Shown here piece after piece: positions 1 to 7,999 of a DNA stretch of 64,000 nt. A program made the position numbers and the translations under genes. The stretch comes from Nitrospira sp. (GTDB lineage: Bacteria > Nitrospirota > Nitrospiria > Nitrospirales > Nitrospiraceae): contig SPAW01000035.1 of NCBI GenBank assembly GCA_005239465.1, positions 62,001 to 126,000 of the forward strand, given 5' to 3'. The notes under the pieces were generated by a model, which ran no database searches, had not been told where the DNA came from, and saw only the letters and a list, made by a program, of their open reading frames with translations. The stretch's first letter is position 1. Every line of letters begins with the position of its first letter.

Positions 1-1123
1 GAATCGAGCCTCGAATCCCTTTCGTCCGCGGGTCCTTCAGACATTGTGACCAAAACATCGCGGTCAGTAATGCGGCCGCGGGAAACAGCGGTCCGATATA
101 GTGCGGCAGGCGGGTGGACGACAGGGTAAAGAACACAAACACTCCCACAATCCACAGGGCCGCGAACCATTCCAACTCGGCATCGGAATGTGTTGCGTCC
201 CGCGGATCAAGCGATTCACGCTTGACGCCTAACGTCTCACGCGACTCCCACCAGCTTCTGAACGCCCGATACAACGCAACAGGAAGCAACGCGCTCCAGG
301 GAAAGAAGCCAAGAAGCAATACCGGAAAATAGAACCACAGCCCTCCTCCATGTCCTTCCATTGGACTGAGGAATCGTCCCACCGTGTGGAGCTTTGCTTG
401 AGAAGCGTAGGCATCCCCATGCATGAGGAACATGGCGGCATACCAGGGAGCGGCCAGGAGGAGCAGCAGCAACGTACCGGCGATGGGGAAACCCCGCTGC
501 CAGAAGACTGTCCAGCGCCGCGTCGCAGTCAGGTAGAGAATGGTCGTCGTGAGCGGGACCGCAAGCCCGACCGGCCCCTTCGTCAGTGTCGCGAGGGCCA
601 TGCCGACGTAAAAGCCCCAGATCCAATGACGTCCCGAGCTCGTTCCATGGAGGCCCAGCCAAAATCCATAAAGGGAGAGCGTGGTAAAGAAGATCAAGAC
701 ACTATCGGTGATGGCCATGCGTCCCAGCACGAGCATCTCGACGTTCAACAGCAACATGAGGGCGCCGAAAAGACCGACGGCCTGGCCGCGCAGCCGGGAG
801 AGAAAGAGATATTGCATGACGATCAAGGCGACTCCGAACAAGGCGGACGGAACGCGAGCCGCGAATTCGCTCACGCCGAAGACATGATAGGACATGGTCA
901 TCAGCCAGTACACAAAGACCGGCTTGGCAACACGCAGTTCTCCATTGAACGTCGGAGTAAGCAGGTCTCCAGATGCGAACATCTCACGGCCGGCTTCAGC
1001 GTTCCGTCCTTCGTCGCGATCGGTGAGCCCCATGTCGCCGAGACCCAGGAAGAAGAGCAAGCCCGACAGGGCCAGGAGGACAAGCAGCATCACTGGCTGG
1101 TTGGCGGTGCGATCGATGGTCAC
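1..1123 (-). CDS. GT39/ArnT-like membrane glycosyltransferase, partial
   Basis: The frame stays open from a GTG at 1123 to the window edge, so the 3' end is missing (about 374 residues visible). It encodes a polytopic membrane protein with the PMT_2/ArnT signature near the N-terminus (TDRDEGRNAEAGREM, with the acidic DE pair expected of GT-C enzymes), followed by many hydrophobic segments. Such enzymes move a sugar from a polyprenyl-phosphate carrier to lipid A, protein or other envelope acceptors. It is last in a minus-strand run after a GT2 polyprenyl-phosphate sugar synthase and a LAB_N protein, which fits a donor-synthesis and transfer pathway. The acceptor is unknown. No strong ribosome site precedes the GTG, so the start is tentative. 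Confidence 0.85.
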   Translation of the reverse strand, partial: MTIDRTANQPVMLLVLLALSGLLFFLGLGDMGLTDRDEGRNAEAGREMFASGDLLTPTFNGELRVAKPVFVYWLMTMSYHVFGVSEFAARVPSALFGVALIVMQYLFLSRLRGQAVGLFGALMLLLNVEMLVLGRMAITDSVLIFFTTLSLYGFWLGLHGTSSGRHWIWGFYVGMALATLTKGPVGLAVPLTTTILYLTATRRWTVFWQRGFPIAGTLLLLLLAAPWYAAMFLMHGDAYASQAKLHTVGRFLSPMEGHGGGLWFYFPVLLLGFFPWSALLPVALYRAFRSWWESRETLGVKRESLDPRDATHSDAELEWFAALWIVGVFVFFTLSSTRLPHYIGPLFPAAALLTAMFWSQCLKDPRTKGIRGSI

Positions 1124-1182
1124 GGGATGTTCCTATCTGTGGGTGACGTCGCGTGCTGAGGGACACCTGACTTGGTGAACGA

Positions 1183-1482
1183 TCATGTCTGCTGAGACGA
1201 TGGGCGAGCCGGACCCTTGGCTTGGTCCGCTCGGTGGATGAGTATCAGATTGCGAAGATAGACGAACGTGCCGATACCTTGTCCCGAAATAAAGACCGGA
1301 TCTTTTCGGTAGATGGCGTAGGCGAGCGTGATGAGCCCGCCGACCAGGCTCATATACCAAAAGGCGACGGGAACGCGGCTTTCGGCTTTCCGTTCAGACG
1401 CGATCCACTGAATCACCCAGCGACCGAAAAAGAGACCTTGGCCGAGGAAGCCGATGCCGATCCAGATAGCCTCGATACTCAT
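1183..1482 (-). CDS. Lipid-A-biosynthesis N-terminal domain (LAB_N) protein
   Basis: This 99-residue membrane protein has three hydrophobic segments and the pattern of the LAB_N family (FFGRWVIQWIASE near residue 20, then PVAFWYMSLVGG). The domain commonly stands alone between a GT2 and a GT39 gene in glycolipid operons, as here. Its biochemical role is not established; it may help pass polyprenyl-phosphate sugars. Its ATG overlaps the stop of the upstream gene as ATGA, suggesting translational coupling. Family call is firm; function is inferred from neighbours. Confidence 0.85.
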   Translation of the reverse strand: MSIEAIWIGIGFLGQGLFFGRWVIQWIASERKAESRVPVAFWYMSLVGGLITLAYAIYRKDPVFISGQGIGTFVYLRNLILIHRADQAKGPARPSSQQT

Positions 1483-2060
1483 GAAGCAGCCGTGACGCGT
1501 GACGCGTCCCTCGACCCCTCGACCTCGCTCGGGGTCGAGCCTGAGCGCTGTCGAAGGCTCGACTGGGCTTGGCCTGCGATCGTTCGACCCAGAGGCTCTC
1601 GACGGAGCTCCGATCGTTCGACCCAGAGGCTCTCGACGGGCGAGCTCGGTCGAGTCGGGCCTTGAGCCTGTCGAAAGGTCGTACCGTGACGCGTGACAGG
1701 TTTATGCTTGAGCATTCGGAGAAGAGCGGTGAGCATTTTTCGTATTTGGTCCAAAAGTGCCAAGGGTTTGCTTTCGGAAAAGAATCCCATTCGTTGTGCA
1801 AGTAGAAGCTGTGTTTCAAATTCCGCAGCCGAGCCCAGCGCGACGTGCAGAAATTGGATGAACTCTTCACTGGCATTTCTTGCGGAACCTTCAGCGATAT
1901 TGCTTGGACTAGAGACTGCCGAACGTCTTGCCTGCACGGTGAGTCCGTACAGTTCTTCTTTCGGAAACCGTCCAGTGATGGCGTAAATCTCGGACGTCAG
2001 ATCCATGGCTCGTTGCCAAACATCCAGATCTTTGTGGCTTCGAAGGCGGCTTGCTTCCAT
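1479..2060 (-). CDS. Four-helix-bundle (IVP/S23-like) protein with repeat-derived C-terminal tail
   Basis: The first ~118 of 193 residues match the four helix bundle family related to 23S rRNA intervening-sequence proteins (LDVWQRAMDLTSEIY, then SSPSNIAEGSARN and EFIQFLHVALGSAAE). That length is the usual full length of the family. The remaining ~75 residues are not part of the fold: they are translated from the dispersed DNA repeat at 1504-1684, giving low-complexity S/R/P/E text. The ORF therefore seems to have lost its stop when the repeat entered. It sits inside a glycosylation operon where it has no obvious job. These proteins are widespread and of unknown function. Confidence 0.75.
   Translation of the reverse strand: MEASRLRSHKDLDVWQRAMDLTSEIYAITGRFPKEELYGLTVQARRSAVSSPSNIAEGSARNASEEFIQFLHVALGSAAEFETQLLLAQRMGFFSESKPLALLDQIRKMLTALLRMLKHKPVTRHGTTFRQAQGPTRPSSPVESLWVERSELRREPLGRTIAGQAQSSLRQRSGSTPSEVEGSRDASRVTAAS
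1504..1684. repeat. Dispersed 150-180 bp repeat, copy A
   Basis: This GC-rich stretch is repeated in reverse orientation at 4298-4446. Shared words include ccctcgacccctcgacctcg and gttcgacccagaggctctcg. Copy A also holds a 29-bp internal direct duplication (1577-1605 and 1611-1639). It lies inside the reading frame of the four-helix-bundle gene and encodes its aberrant tail. Short CGTGACGCGTGAC words flank both sides (about 1490-1504 and 1684-1697). Confidence 0.8.
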
Positions 2061-2063
2061 GTC

Positions 2064-2798
2064 CTACTCGTCACGGAACTTATACCGCAACACCCGGTTC
2101 TGCATCCACCGCACGGCAATCAAATCATAGAGAGATTTGAACAGCCGATTGCCCATGCCGTATTTGGACACGCCGTGAATGCGCGAGTAATGCCGGACCG
2201 GCACTTCGGTGACGGTGAATCCATGCATCACCGCGAGCGCGGGAAAGAATCGGTGCATGCCCTCGAAGAGGCGGATACGTTCCAGCACGGGCCGTCGGAA
2301 TATCTTGAGTGGGCATGCCGTATCGTGGATACCGTCGTGGGTCAAGCGGTTCCGCACACGGTTGGCGATCAAGGACGACAGTTTCTTCACCAGGCCATCC
2401 TGCCGCTGTTGCCTCCATCCGCACACGAGATCGTAGGCGGCGGTATAGGGGAGGAGTTTCAAAATGTCTTCGCTGTCCTGTTGAAGATCGCCGTCGATTT
2501 GGATGATAATTTCGCCGGAAGATTGACTGAAGCCCGCATCGAGCGCGCAGGTCTTGCCGTAATTTCGGTCGAAGTGAAACACCCGTACGTGAGAGTGCTG
2601 AGCCGCCAGGCGGTCCAGTTCTTCACTACTGCCGTCGCTGCTGCCGTCATCGACGAAGAGAATCTCATAGGGGCGCGATCGTGAAGTCTCGTGTGAGTCT
2701 AATACTTTTAATAGGCTCGTCAGGAGGGGCGACAGGTTCTCTCGTTCATCCTTGATGGGGACGATGACGGAGGCCCAGGGGCTGGACGGCGGCGTCAT
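2064..2798 (-). CDS. GT2 family glycosyltransferase (polyprenyl-phosphate sugar synthase-like)
   Basis: A 244-residue GT-A enzyme with VPIKDERENL at the N-terminus, the nucleotide-binding VDDGSSDGS and the metal/donor site IDGDLQQD. It resembles DPM1/ArnC-type synthases that load a sugar from a nucleotide donor onto undecaprenyl phosphate, but lacks C-terminal membrane helices, so it should be soluble or peripheral like DPM1. It is the first gene of the minus-strand run leading to the LAB_N and GT39 genes, which would use its product. Sugar and acceptor cannot be told from sequence. Confidence 0.85.
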   Translation of the reverse strand: MTPPSSPWASVIVPIKDERENLSPLLTSLLKVLDSHETSRSRPYEILFVDDGSSDGSSEELDRLAAQHSHVRVFHFDRNYGKTCALDAGFSQSSGEIIIQIDGDLQQDSEDILKLLPYTAAYDLVCGWRQQRQDGLVKKLSSLIANRVRNRLTHDGIHDTACPLKIFRRPVLERIRLFEGMHRFFPALAVMHGFTVTEVPVRHYSRIHGVSKYGMGNRLFKSLYDLIAVRWMQNRVLRYKFRDE

Positions 2799-2860
2799 GA
2801 TATGTGAAAACTCCGGCAGCGTCCTGTGAGGTGTCTATTCACGCGTGCATTTTAGCGTGG

Positions 2861-3025
2861 ACTATTCATGAATATCTACTGCGACAGCCTATCCTCTCGC
2901 CCAGCGTGGTGGTTCTCGCTCAGCCTCCTCGACAGACTGCAAATATGCCTGCGTCGGCTTCGCGTGCGAGCCGCCACGGTGGGCTTCAGTCTCGACTGTC
3001 TCGCGACGATATTCATGAATAATCC
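2861..3025. repeat. Palindrome-bounded 165-bp repeat, copy 1
   Basis: The element begins with ACTATTCATGAATA and ends with ATATTCATGAATAAT, so each boundary is itself palindromic (ATTCATGAAT). The body is GC-rich and partly self-complementary. A second copy with the same boundaries and the same internal word order lies at 50846-51010 in the same orientation. It carries no convincing coding sequence and sits upstream of the glycosylation operon. Confidence 0.8.
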
Positions 3026-3153
3026 GCGCTAGCGGATGGTCGAGAGAGCGTCAAACGAGAGATGTGCCGGGTGTCGCGTGACAAGTAACAAGAGAGGAGT
3101 GCTAAAGGAGGTGGTCAGTTCGTCACTCGTCACGTGTCACTGGTCACGTTGGT

Positions 3154-3460
3154 TCATCCCAGAATCACCCGTTGTTCGGCGTGCATGAACGTCGGATCGT
3201 TCGACAGAAAATTATCGACCAGGGTTCATCCTTCGTACAGAGGCCTAAGACGATTTCGCGGACGGACTGAATGATACTCTGCAGGGTGCCGTCGATTTAA
3301 TACATCGGGTCGTGTCACGATGGTTCGTGACAGTAGCGATCGGATGGTCTGGCTCAAGGTGAACGGTCCACCATGCTCCGTCACGCGGAGCGTCAACCCA
3401 TCCGGCAATTGACCGATCATTTCATCCACCTCAACGAATTGAACGTAGCCATTCTTTCGT
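3154..3460 (-). pseudogene. Possible decayed coding remnant
   Basis: The minus strand reads like protein but is split over frames: KNGYVQFVEVDEMIGQLPDG through TIRSLLSR in one frame, then LQSIIQSVREIVLGLCTKDE in another after about 3310, then VDNFLSNDPTFMHAEQRVIL ending at a TGA at 3154. The pieces follow one another in order, as expected of a gene tail with two frameshifts. No family was recognised. It could also be chance open frame in a 490-bp gap. Confidence 0.35.
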
Positions 3461-3514
3461 GATGCGTGAAACGTAACGCGTCATGCGAGTTGGTTTATCC
3501 CCGTACGCATCACG

Positions 3515-4090
3515 CTATTTCCCCGACGCCACAATAGTGAAACGCATCGTGCCGATCAGGCTCATCTCGTTGACTTGCTCGCCGGCGTGTATTTCCACTT
3601 TGTAGCGGCCGGGTTTCCACCCTCCCTGCGGAGGTGACAGCTGGAGATAGCCGCTCTCGTCCTCCAAGGCCATGTGCATGGCGTCTTCGCTGACGATCGT
3701 TCCAGGCGCGACACCGTTGACCTTTTCCGGCATACAGCGACCGAAGACCTTGAAGGCCTGATAGTGCTGATGGAGTGAGAAAATGATGAAGATGGCCGGC
3801 ACGTCCGCGGCAAATCGCTCGGTCGGTTTGACCGGCACGATTTCGTGGGTCCGTTGGAAGCCGAGTTCTTCTTCGAAATCCTCCGCCATGGTAATCGAGC
3901 GAAACATACCTTCCGGCGGAGCATCGAAATTGTAGGGCTTGGCGTCCTGAGCGCGATTTTGAAACTCAGGGATCGGCAGGTTTTTCGTGAGGGGCAGTTC
4001 ATCGGCCCAGCTGGCCGGTTGAGTTGACAGGGCAACGACCGCCGCCACCATGACCGCGCCGACAGTCCCTTGCCTCGCCCCTCTTGCCAT
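3515..4090 (-). CDS. Hypothetical exported protein
   Basis: About 191 residues from the ATG at 4090; an in-frame TTG at 4114 would add eight. The N-terminus is a typical signal peptide (VGAVMVAAVVALSTQPASWA, cleavage probably after A-S-W-A). The mature protein is soluble-looking, with a beta-rich C-terminal half (GRYKVEIHAGEQVNEM and MRFTIVASGK) that could be an Ig-like or YtkA-like fold. I recognise no family. It stands alone between two repeat-rich spacers. Confidence 0.6.
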   Translation of the reverse strand: MARGARQGTVGAVMVAAVVALSTQPASWADELPLTKNLPIPEFQNRAQDAKPYNFDAPPEGMFRSITMAEDFEEELGFQRTHEIVPVKPTERFAADVPAIFIIFSLHQHYQAFKVFGRCMPEKVNGVAPGTIVSEDAMHMALEDESGYLQLSPPQGGWKPGRYKVEIHAGEQVNEMSLIGTMRFTIVASGK

Positions 4091-4138
4091 ATTCTGCTTG
4101 GTACACCCGTCCAACGAAGACTGTCAAGGAAGAGGGGA

Positions 4139-4242
4139 GCTGTCAGCGTTCAGCCGTCAGCTCTCAGCTTCGGAACGAGAACGAGTCCACCTCGGAGACT
4201 TTTCCCCCTCACCGGCTAAGGTTGACGGCTGAACGCTGTCAG
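4139..4242. repeat. Short-word inverted repeat (GTCAGC family)
   Basis: The left arm contains ctgtcagcgttcagccgtca and the right arm gttgacggctgaacgctgtc, an imperfect inverted repeat around a ~45-bp centre. It lies upstream of the hypothetical exported protein gene and before the methyltransferase gene. It may be a bidirectional terminator-like structure. Confidence 0.5.
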
Positions 4243-4297
4243 TTCGCCCATTGCGGCTCTTTCCGATCATCTGCTAGGATTCTGCCCACTTATCACG

Positions 4298-4446
4298 GTT
4301 CGACCTTTCGGCAGGCTCAAGGCCCGACTCGACGGAGCTCGCCCGTCGAGAGCCTCTGGGTCGAACGATCGCAGGCCAAGCCCAGTCGAGCCTTCGACAG
4401 CGCTCAGGCTCGACCCCGAGCGAGGTCGAGGGGTCGAGGGACGCAT
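4298..4446. repeat. Dispersed repeat, copy B
   Basis: Reverse-oriented copy of the repeat at 1504-1684. It starts gttcgacctttcggcaggct and ends at gtcgaggggtcgagggacg, and lacks the internal duplication of copy A. It lies 26 bp upstream of the methyltransferase start codon, so it could affect that gene's leader. Confidence 0.8.
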
Positions 4447-4471
4447 CACCCATCACGAACGAGTTTGAAGT

Positions 4472-5941
4472 ATGTTACAAGATGCCGATGCCCTTCCCCA
4501 GCTGATCGGGGATTATAAGCCGCTCGATCAATGGCAGGTCCATCTCAATCAGCTCTTCTATGGCCTGCGAGGGGATAAGCTGCGCGCTTATTATCAGACA
4601 TTCGCCTCAGCCGACTACCGGCTCGCCCATGCTCTTGCGGCGGACTATTTCGAGCGGGTAACTAAACGCGAGAAGAGCGCGAAAAGCGGGAAAGGCGAGA
4701 CGGCTCCGGTCGACCCATCGGACTCGTCGCGCGAGTCGCGCTTGTCCCGCGAGTCTCGTCTCACCATCATGGAACTCGGTCCGGGCAATGGCAACCTCGC
4801 CGCCTGCTTTCTCAGCCATCTCAAGACGCTCGACAATCAAGGCATGGTTTATCCTCGCGTTCGATATGTCTTGGTCGATTGGGAACAGTCGGTGCTGGAT
4901 GGAGCTTTGGCTCATCCTGACCTCGCGGCGCATCGGGGTCGCGTTGAAACGCATCGTGGGTCGGTCGAGCACCTGGCAGAAGTGGCCGATGGGACCGTCG
5001 ATCGGATTATCTGCAACGAACTGTGGAACGACCTGCCGACCAAGCTGATGGCGAAGAATGCAGGTGACGTTGAAGAAGAGTATCTCCGTCCCAATCTCAG
5101 CGAATCACTTCATGCCAAGATTCAGGATTGGTCGACCTTCGTGCGGGCGTTTGAGGCGAAGGACCTCGATGTGCTGAAGACATTTCCTCCGTTCCTCGAC
5201 GATCTCGTCTGGGAAAAAGAGTACCAGAAAGTCGAATGGAAGGACGTGCCCTATCGGAAGACCATCACGGAATTCTTGAAAGGGGTCGATCAACAAGTAT
5301 TAGTGCCCGTCAATTTGGGCGCGTTTGCGACCCTGAAAGAGGCCAAGCGTCTATTAGCACCTGACGCGATCGGGTTCAGCACCTTCGACGCCGGGACTGC
5401 GGACATGAAAGTTCTGAACGATCCGGAGAAGCCCTGTTATGGTCAATTCGGAGGCCAATACAGCTTCATGATCAACTTTGCCCTGGTCGAAGCTGTGGCA
5501 AAGCATCTGGGGATGGGGGAGGTGACCCTTGAGCCGCAGCGCGAATTCGTGGGCCGGTCGTTGAACACCAACGTCGTTACGCTCATGGATCTACTGGCGA
5601 CGCATCCCTCTGCAGGGCCGAAGCTCCAAGTATGGGAGCAGGATCGGCTCGCGCTCAAAACCATCAAGGCACTGAATGAAACCTGCGAGAGCCCCTATAC
5701 CCGAGTGCTCGATTTCCCGCTGGGGAAGAACATGCCGCCGGAAGAGCGCGAGACATTGAACGGGATGCTGCTCTCTATGAAGCGCCAGGGGATTCCCGAC
5801 ACCGTTGCCTATCTGACCGAAGAAGAACTCACGCGCGCGGCCAAAGACCTGGAAGAGGTCGGCTACGACCCCAATACCGTCAGCATCGCTTTGACCGCTC
5901 CTCCCAGCCCGATCGAGTACTACCACTTCGCCTGTCAGTAA
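4472..5941 (+). CDS. MidA-like class I SAM-dependent methyltransferase
   Basis: A 489-residue protein with a SAM-binding motif I (IMELGPGNGNLA near residue 110), a following acidic strand (VLVDWEQ) and the motif ICNELWNDLPTKLM, which matches the SNEVLDALPV-type block of the SAM_MT_28/MidA family. MidA (NDUFAF7) methylates an arginine of a complex I subunit; the same target here would be inference only. It is longer than typical MidA and has a small internal tandem repeat (SRESRL twice, from a duplicated cgcgagtc word) before motif I. Confidence 0.65.
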   Translation: MLQDADALPQLIGDYKPLDQWQVHLNQLFYGLRGDKLRAYYQTFASADYRLAHALAADYFERVTKREKSAKSGKGETAPVDPSDSSRESRLSRESRLTIMELGPGNGNLAACFLSHLKTLDNQGMVYPRVRYVLVDWEQSVLDGALAHPDLAAHRGRVETHRGSVEHLAEVADGTVDRIICNELWNDLPTKLMAKNAGDVEEEYLRPNLSESLHAKIQDWSTFVRAFEAKDLDVLKTFPPFLDDLVWEKEYQKVEWKDVPYRKTITEFLKGVDQQVLVPVNLGAFATLKEAKRLLAPDAIGFSTFDAGTADMKVLNDPEKPCYGQFGGQYSFMINFALVEAVAKHLGMGEVTLEPQREFVGRSLNTNVVTLMDLLATHPSAGPKLQVWEQDRLALKTIKALNETCESPYTRVLDFPLGKNMPPEERETLNGMLLSMKRQGIPDTVAYLTEEELTRAAKDLEEVGYDPNTVSIALTAPPSPIEYYHFACQ

Positions 5942-6035
5942 GGCGCGAGAAAAGGGGAGCAGGATAGGCAGCCAACTCAGAGTTTTCCCAACCGATACCT
6001 CGTCGCCTCTGCCTTGGCTCGGTAGTGATGCAGTT

Positions 6036-6230
6036 TCAAAGTTGCCCGACCATTTCTTCTATTGACCAAACGTGATCTGAGACACCCGCCGCCATTGCTG
6101 GGGTTGCTCTCAGGGTCCTGTGAATACGGCAGAAGTTATAAAACATCACGTACATCGCAACAGAATGGATATGGTTTTCCACCTTCTTTGAGAAGGCATT
6201 CGTCAGCCGCGTAAACCGGCGCATACTCAT
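6036..6230 (-). pseudogene. IS1-type transposase C-terminal remnant
   Basis: The 64-residue frame (RFTRLTNAFSKKVENHIHSV, then FYNFCRIHRTLRATPAMAAG) matches the C-terminus of a transposase group I recall being annotated as IS1 family. Only the last third is present. Upstream coding is replaced by the end of the protease gene, with which it overlaps by 4 bp. This marks an old mobile-element insertion at the edge of the accessory patch. Confidence 0.75.
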
Positions 6231-7279
6231 CCGCCCTTTTTAGCCCGTTTCTTGGGTTTACTTTTAGGCCGTATTAGGGGCTCACCGATAGCGGCCTCAA
6301 CGACGGATCGTGCTAATAGGCTTGAATCCTCAGTTGGAAAATATTTCGGCTTTTCTTCTTCCTTTTGTTTTCCTCTTTCCACAACAAACTCCTTTTGATT
6401 AAGAGCCTCAAAAATCTGTTGGGATGGCACTACCATAGCTATTCCCACATTAATAAACTCATCCTCATTAAGCATTCTGCTCTTTGTTCGATCCCTCAAT
6501 TCACTGTCATAGTGTCCACGTACCGAGCCAAGAAAGAAACACTTGCTAGGTACCTGATAGCCATCATCATCATGTGCATACATGACGTTACCGTTTACAA
6601 CACGCGATGGGCCAATATTCAAAAAGACGGGTGATCCACTAAGTCCACTAATAGATCGCGCTTCAATAAGGTAGGCTTTTCCATCGCCTCTTTTTGTTTT
6701 AATAGGTTCATTCGGCATAGCCGCAATATTGCCAATACGAACAATAGGAATATTTCTATCTGTTCCTGGGTGTGGTTCGAAAAGACCAACGATAAATGTC
6801 TCGTCTCCTGGACCAATACCGTACAATGAAATTGTTCTATCATCCAAGAACATCTTGACTGGGATCGTCTTGACGTCAAATCCGCGCAGGATGTCACACT
6901 GTAGGACCATGACATCGAGCAATCGGTCGTGAGGATGGGGCTTCCAGCCATCTATTTTCACATCCACATATTTAGATCCTCCGCTGGTGCGGTTTAGTCT
7001 TATATGAACCTTACCGTCATCTCCCCATTTTTTAATATCTTCGATGACGTGCCGTGCGGTAATGGCATACGTCCAAGCTACATGGGAAACGGGATTGCTG
7101 TCGTCTACAACGCTCACAAAAAACACCGTTCCCATGATCTGTTTGGACTTGTTTTGCCCTCCAGCATAAAGAAAGCCAACGCATTCCCTGACATCATCTT
7201 GAATAACCATGCGCTCCTCTGCTTCCGCTAGATAATATCGCTCTGGCGTTCTGCGCCTATCACAGAAGAGCTTAAGCAT
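6227..7279 (-). CDS. Trypsin-like serine protease, accessory
   Basis: 350 residues. A chymotrypsin-fold catalytic triad can be placed: His77 in ITARHVIED, Asp122 in LLDVMVLQ and Ser214 in SGLSGSPVF. There is no signal peptide, so it is probably cytoplasmic. The C-terminus is very basic (KSKPKKRAKKGG). Base composition is visibly more AT-rich than neighbouring genes. It lies 31 bp downstream of a two-TM protein gene on the same strand. Intracellular trypsin-like proteases of this type occur in some defence or signalling modules, but nothing here proves that role. Confidence 0.7.
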   Translation of the reverse strand: MLKLFCDRRRTPERYYLAEAEERMVIQDDVRECVGFLYAGGQNKSKQIMGTVFFVSVVDDSNPVSHVAWTYAITARHVIEDIKKWGDDGKVHIRLNRTSGGSKYVDVKIDGWKPHPHDRLLDVMVLQCDILRGFDVKTIPVKMFLDDRTISLYGIGPGDETFIVGLFEPHPGTDRNIPIVRIGNIAAMPNEPIKTKRGDGKAYLIEARSISGLSGSPVFLNIGPSRVVNGNVMYAHDDDGYQVPSKCFFLGSVRGHYDSELRDRTKSRMLNEDEFINVGIAMVVPSQQIFEALNQKEFVVERGKQKEEEKPKYFPTEDSSLLARSVVEAAIGEPLIRPKSKPKKRAKKGG

Positions 7280-7310
7280 AGTGAAAACCTATGAAGAAAT
7301 CATTGGGTTG

Positions 7311-7850
7311 TTATGAGTCTCGGTAATCATCCATGAATTGCTGCAATCGAGCAACGCGATTCGCTACAATTCTCCAAATTCTGGTACGTTCTCCGCTAGC
7401 TAGATTTGCATATTGCACATGCAAACCAACTGGGTTATCGAAACGTGTGACATATGATCTGTCTAAATTAGTTCGCAAATATGTTTTTGATTGTTCATCC
7501 CATTGTGCATACCGACCCTGTAGTTCTGAATCGGGAGGATCATTCTCTCTTTCACAGGCGAGAAGAAGCCCCACGCCGCGATCGTTAAGATCGGCTAAGC
7601 CCTCTCGAATGGTTCGCTTGAGCTGTCTTGTTAAGGCCTTTTTATATTCATCACGCCATGCCAGAAAGCATGCCCAAAAGAGAAGAATGCCCACGATCCA
7701 CCATAGATAGTCCTCAATAGGTAACTTACGGAAAACTCCTATGGCAGCTACGGTGCTGCTAGTCACGAGCAATACCCAATGCCGCCTAAGGGACAGAATG
7801 AATGTCCAAAACTCAGTCGTCCATGTTTGTGCCCATTCAAATAGAGACAT
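7311..7850 (-). CDS. Two-TM membrane protein, unknown function
   Basis: 179 residues with two adjacent hydrophobic segments near residues 25-45 and 50-70, then a charged cytoplasmic-looking domain of about 110 residues. I recognise no family. It is 31 bp upstream of the trypsin-like protease gene, same strand, with the same AT-rich composition; the two probably arrived together and may form a membrane sensor plus protease pair. Confidence 0.6.
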   Translation of the reverse strand: MSLFEWAQTWTTEFWTFILSLRRHWVLLVTSSTVAAIGVFRKLPIEDYLWWIVGILLFWACFLAWRDEYKKALTRQLKRTIREGLADLNDRGVGLLLACERENDPPDSELQGRYAQWDEQSKTYLRTNLDRSYVTRFDNPVGLHVQYANLASGERTRIWRIVANRVARLQQFMDDYRDS

Positions 7851-7999
7851 AGCGTACCCCCCTGTAGGTAGATGGTGCTAGACTGGCAGGAATGGTTAGG
7901 GGGGTCAATTAGGCAAACTGCATCACTACCCTTGGCTCCTCAGCATTGATTCTTACGTACTAGCCTCTCTATACTGGCGCCTTAACGGGAAGTACCGCG

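Noticed and set aside
350-1159. Long plus-strand frame opposite the GT39 gene
   Set aside because: It is antisense to a clear membrane glycosyltransferase and has low-complexity charged composition with no family likeness.
1222-1876. Frames on both strands through the repeat at 1504-1684
   Set aside because: They are translations of the repeat in other frames (text such as DPSTSLGVEPERC), not genes.
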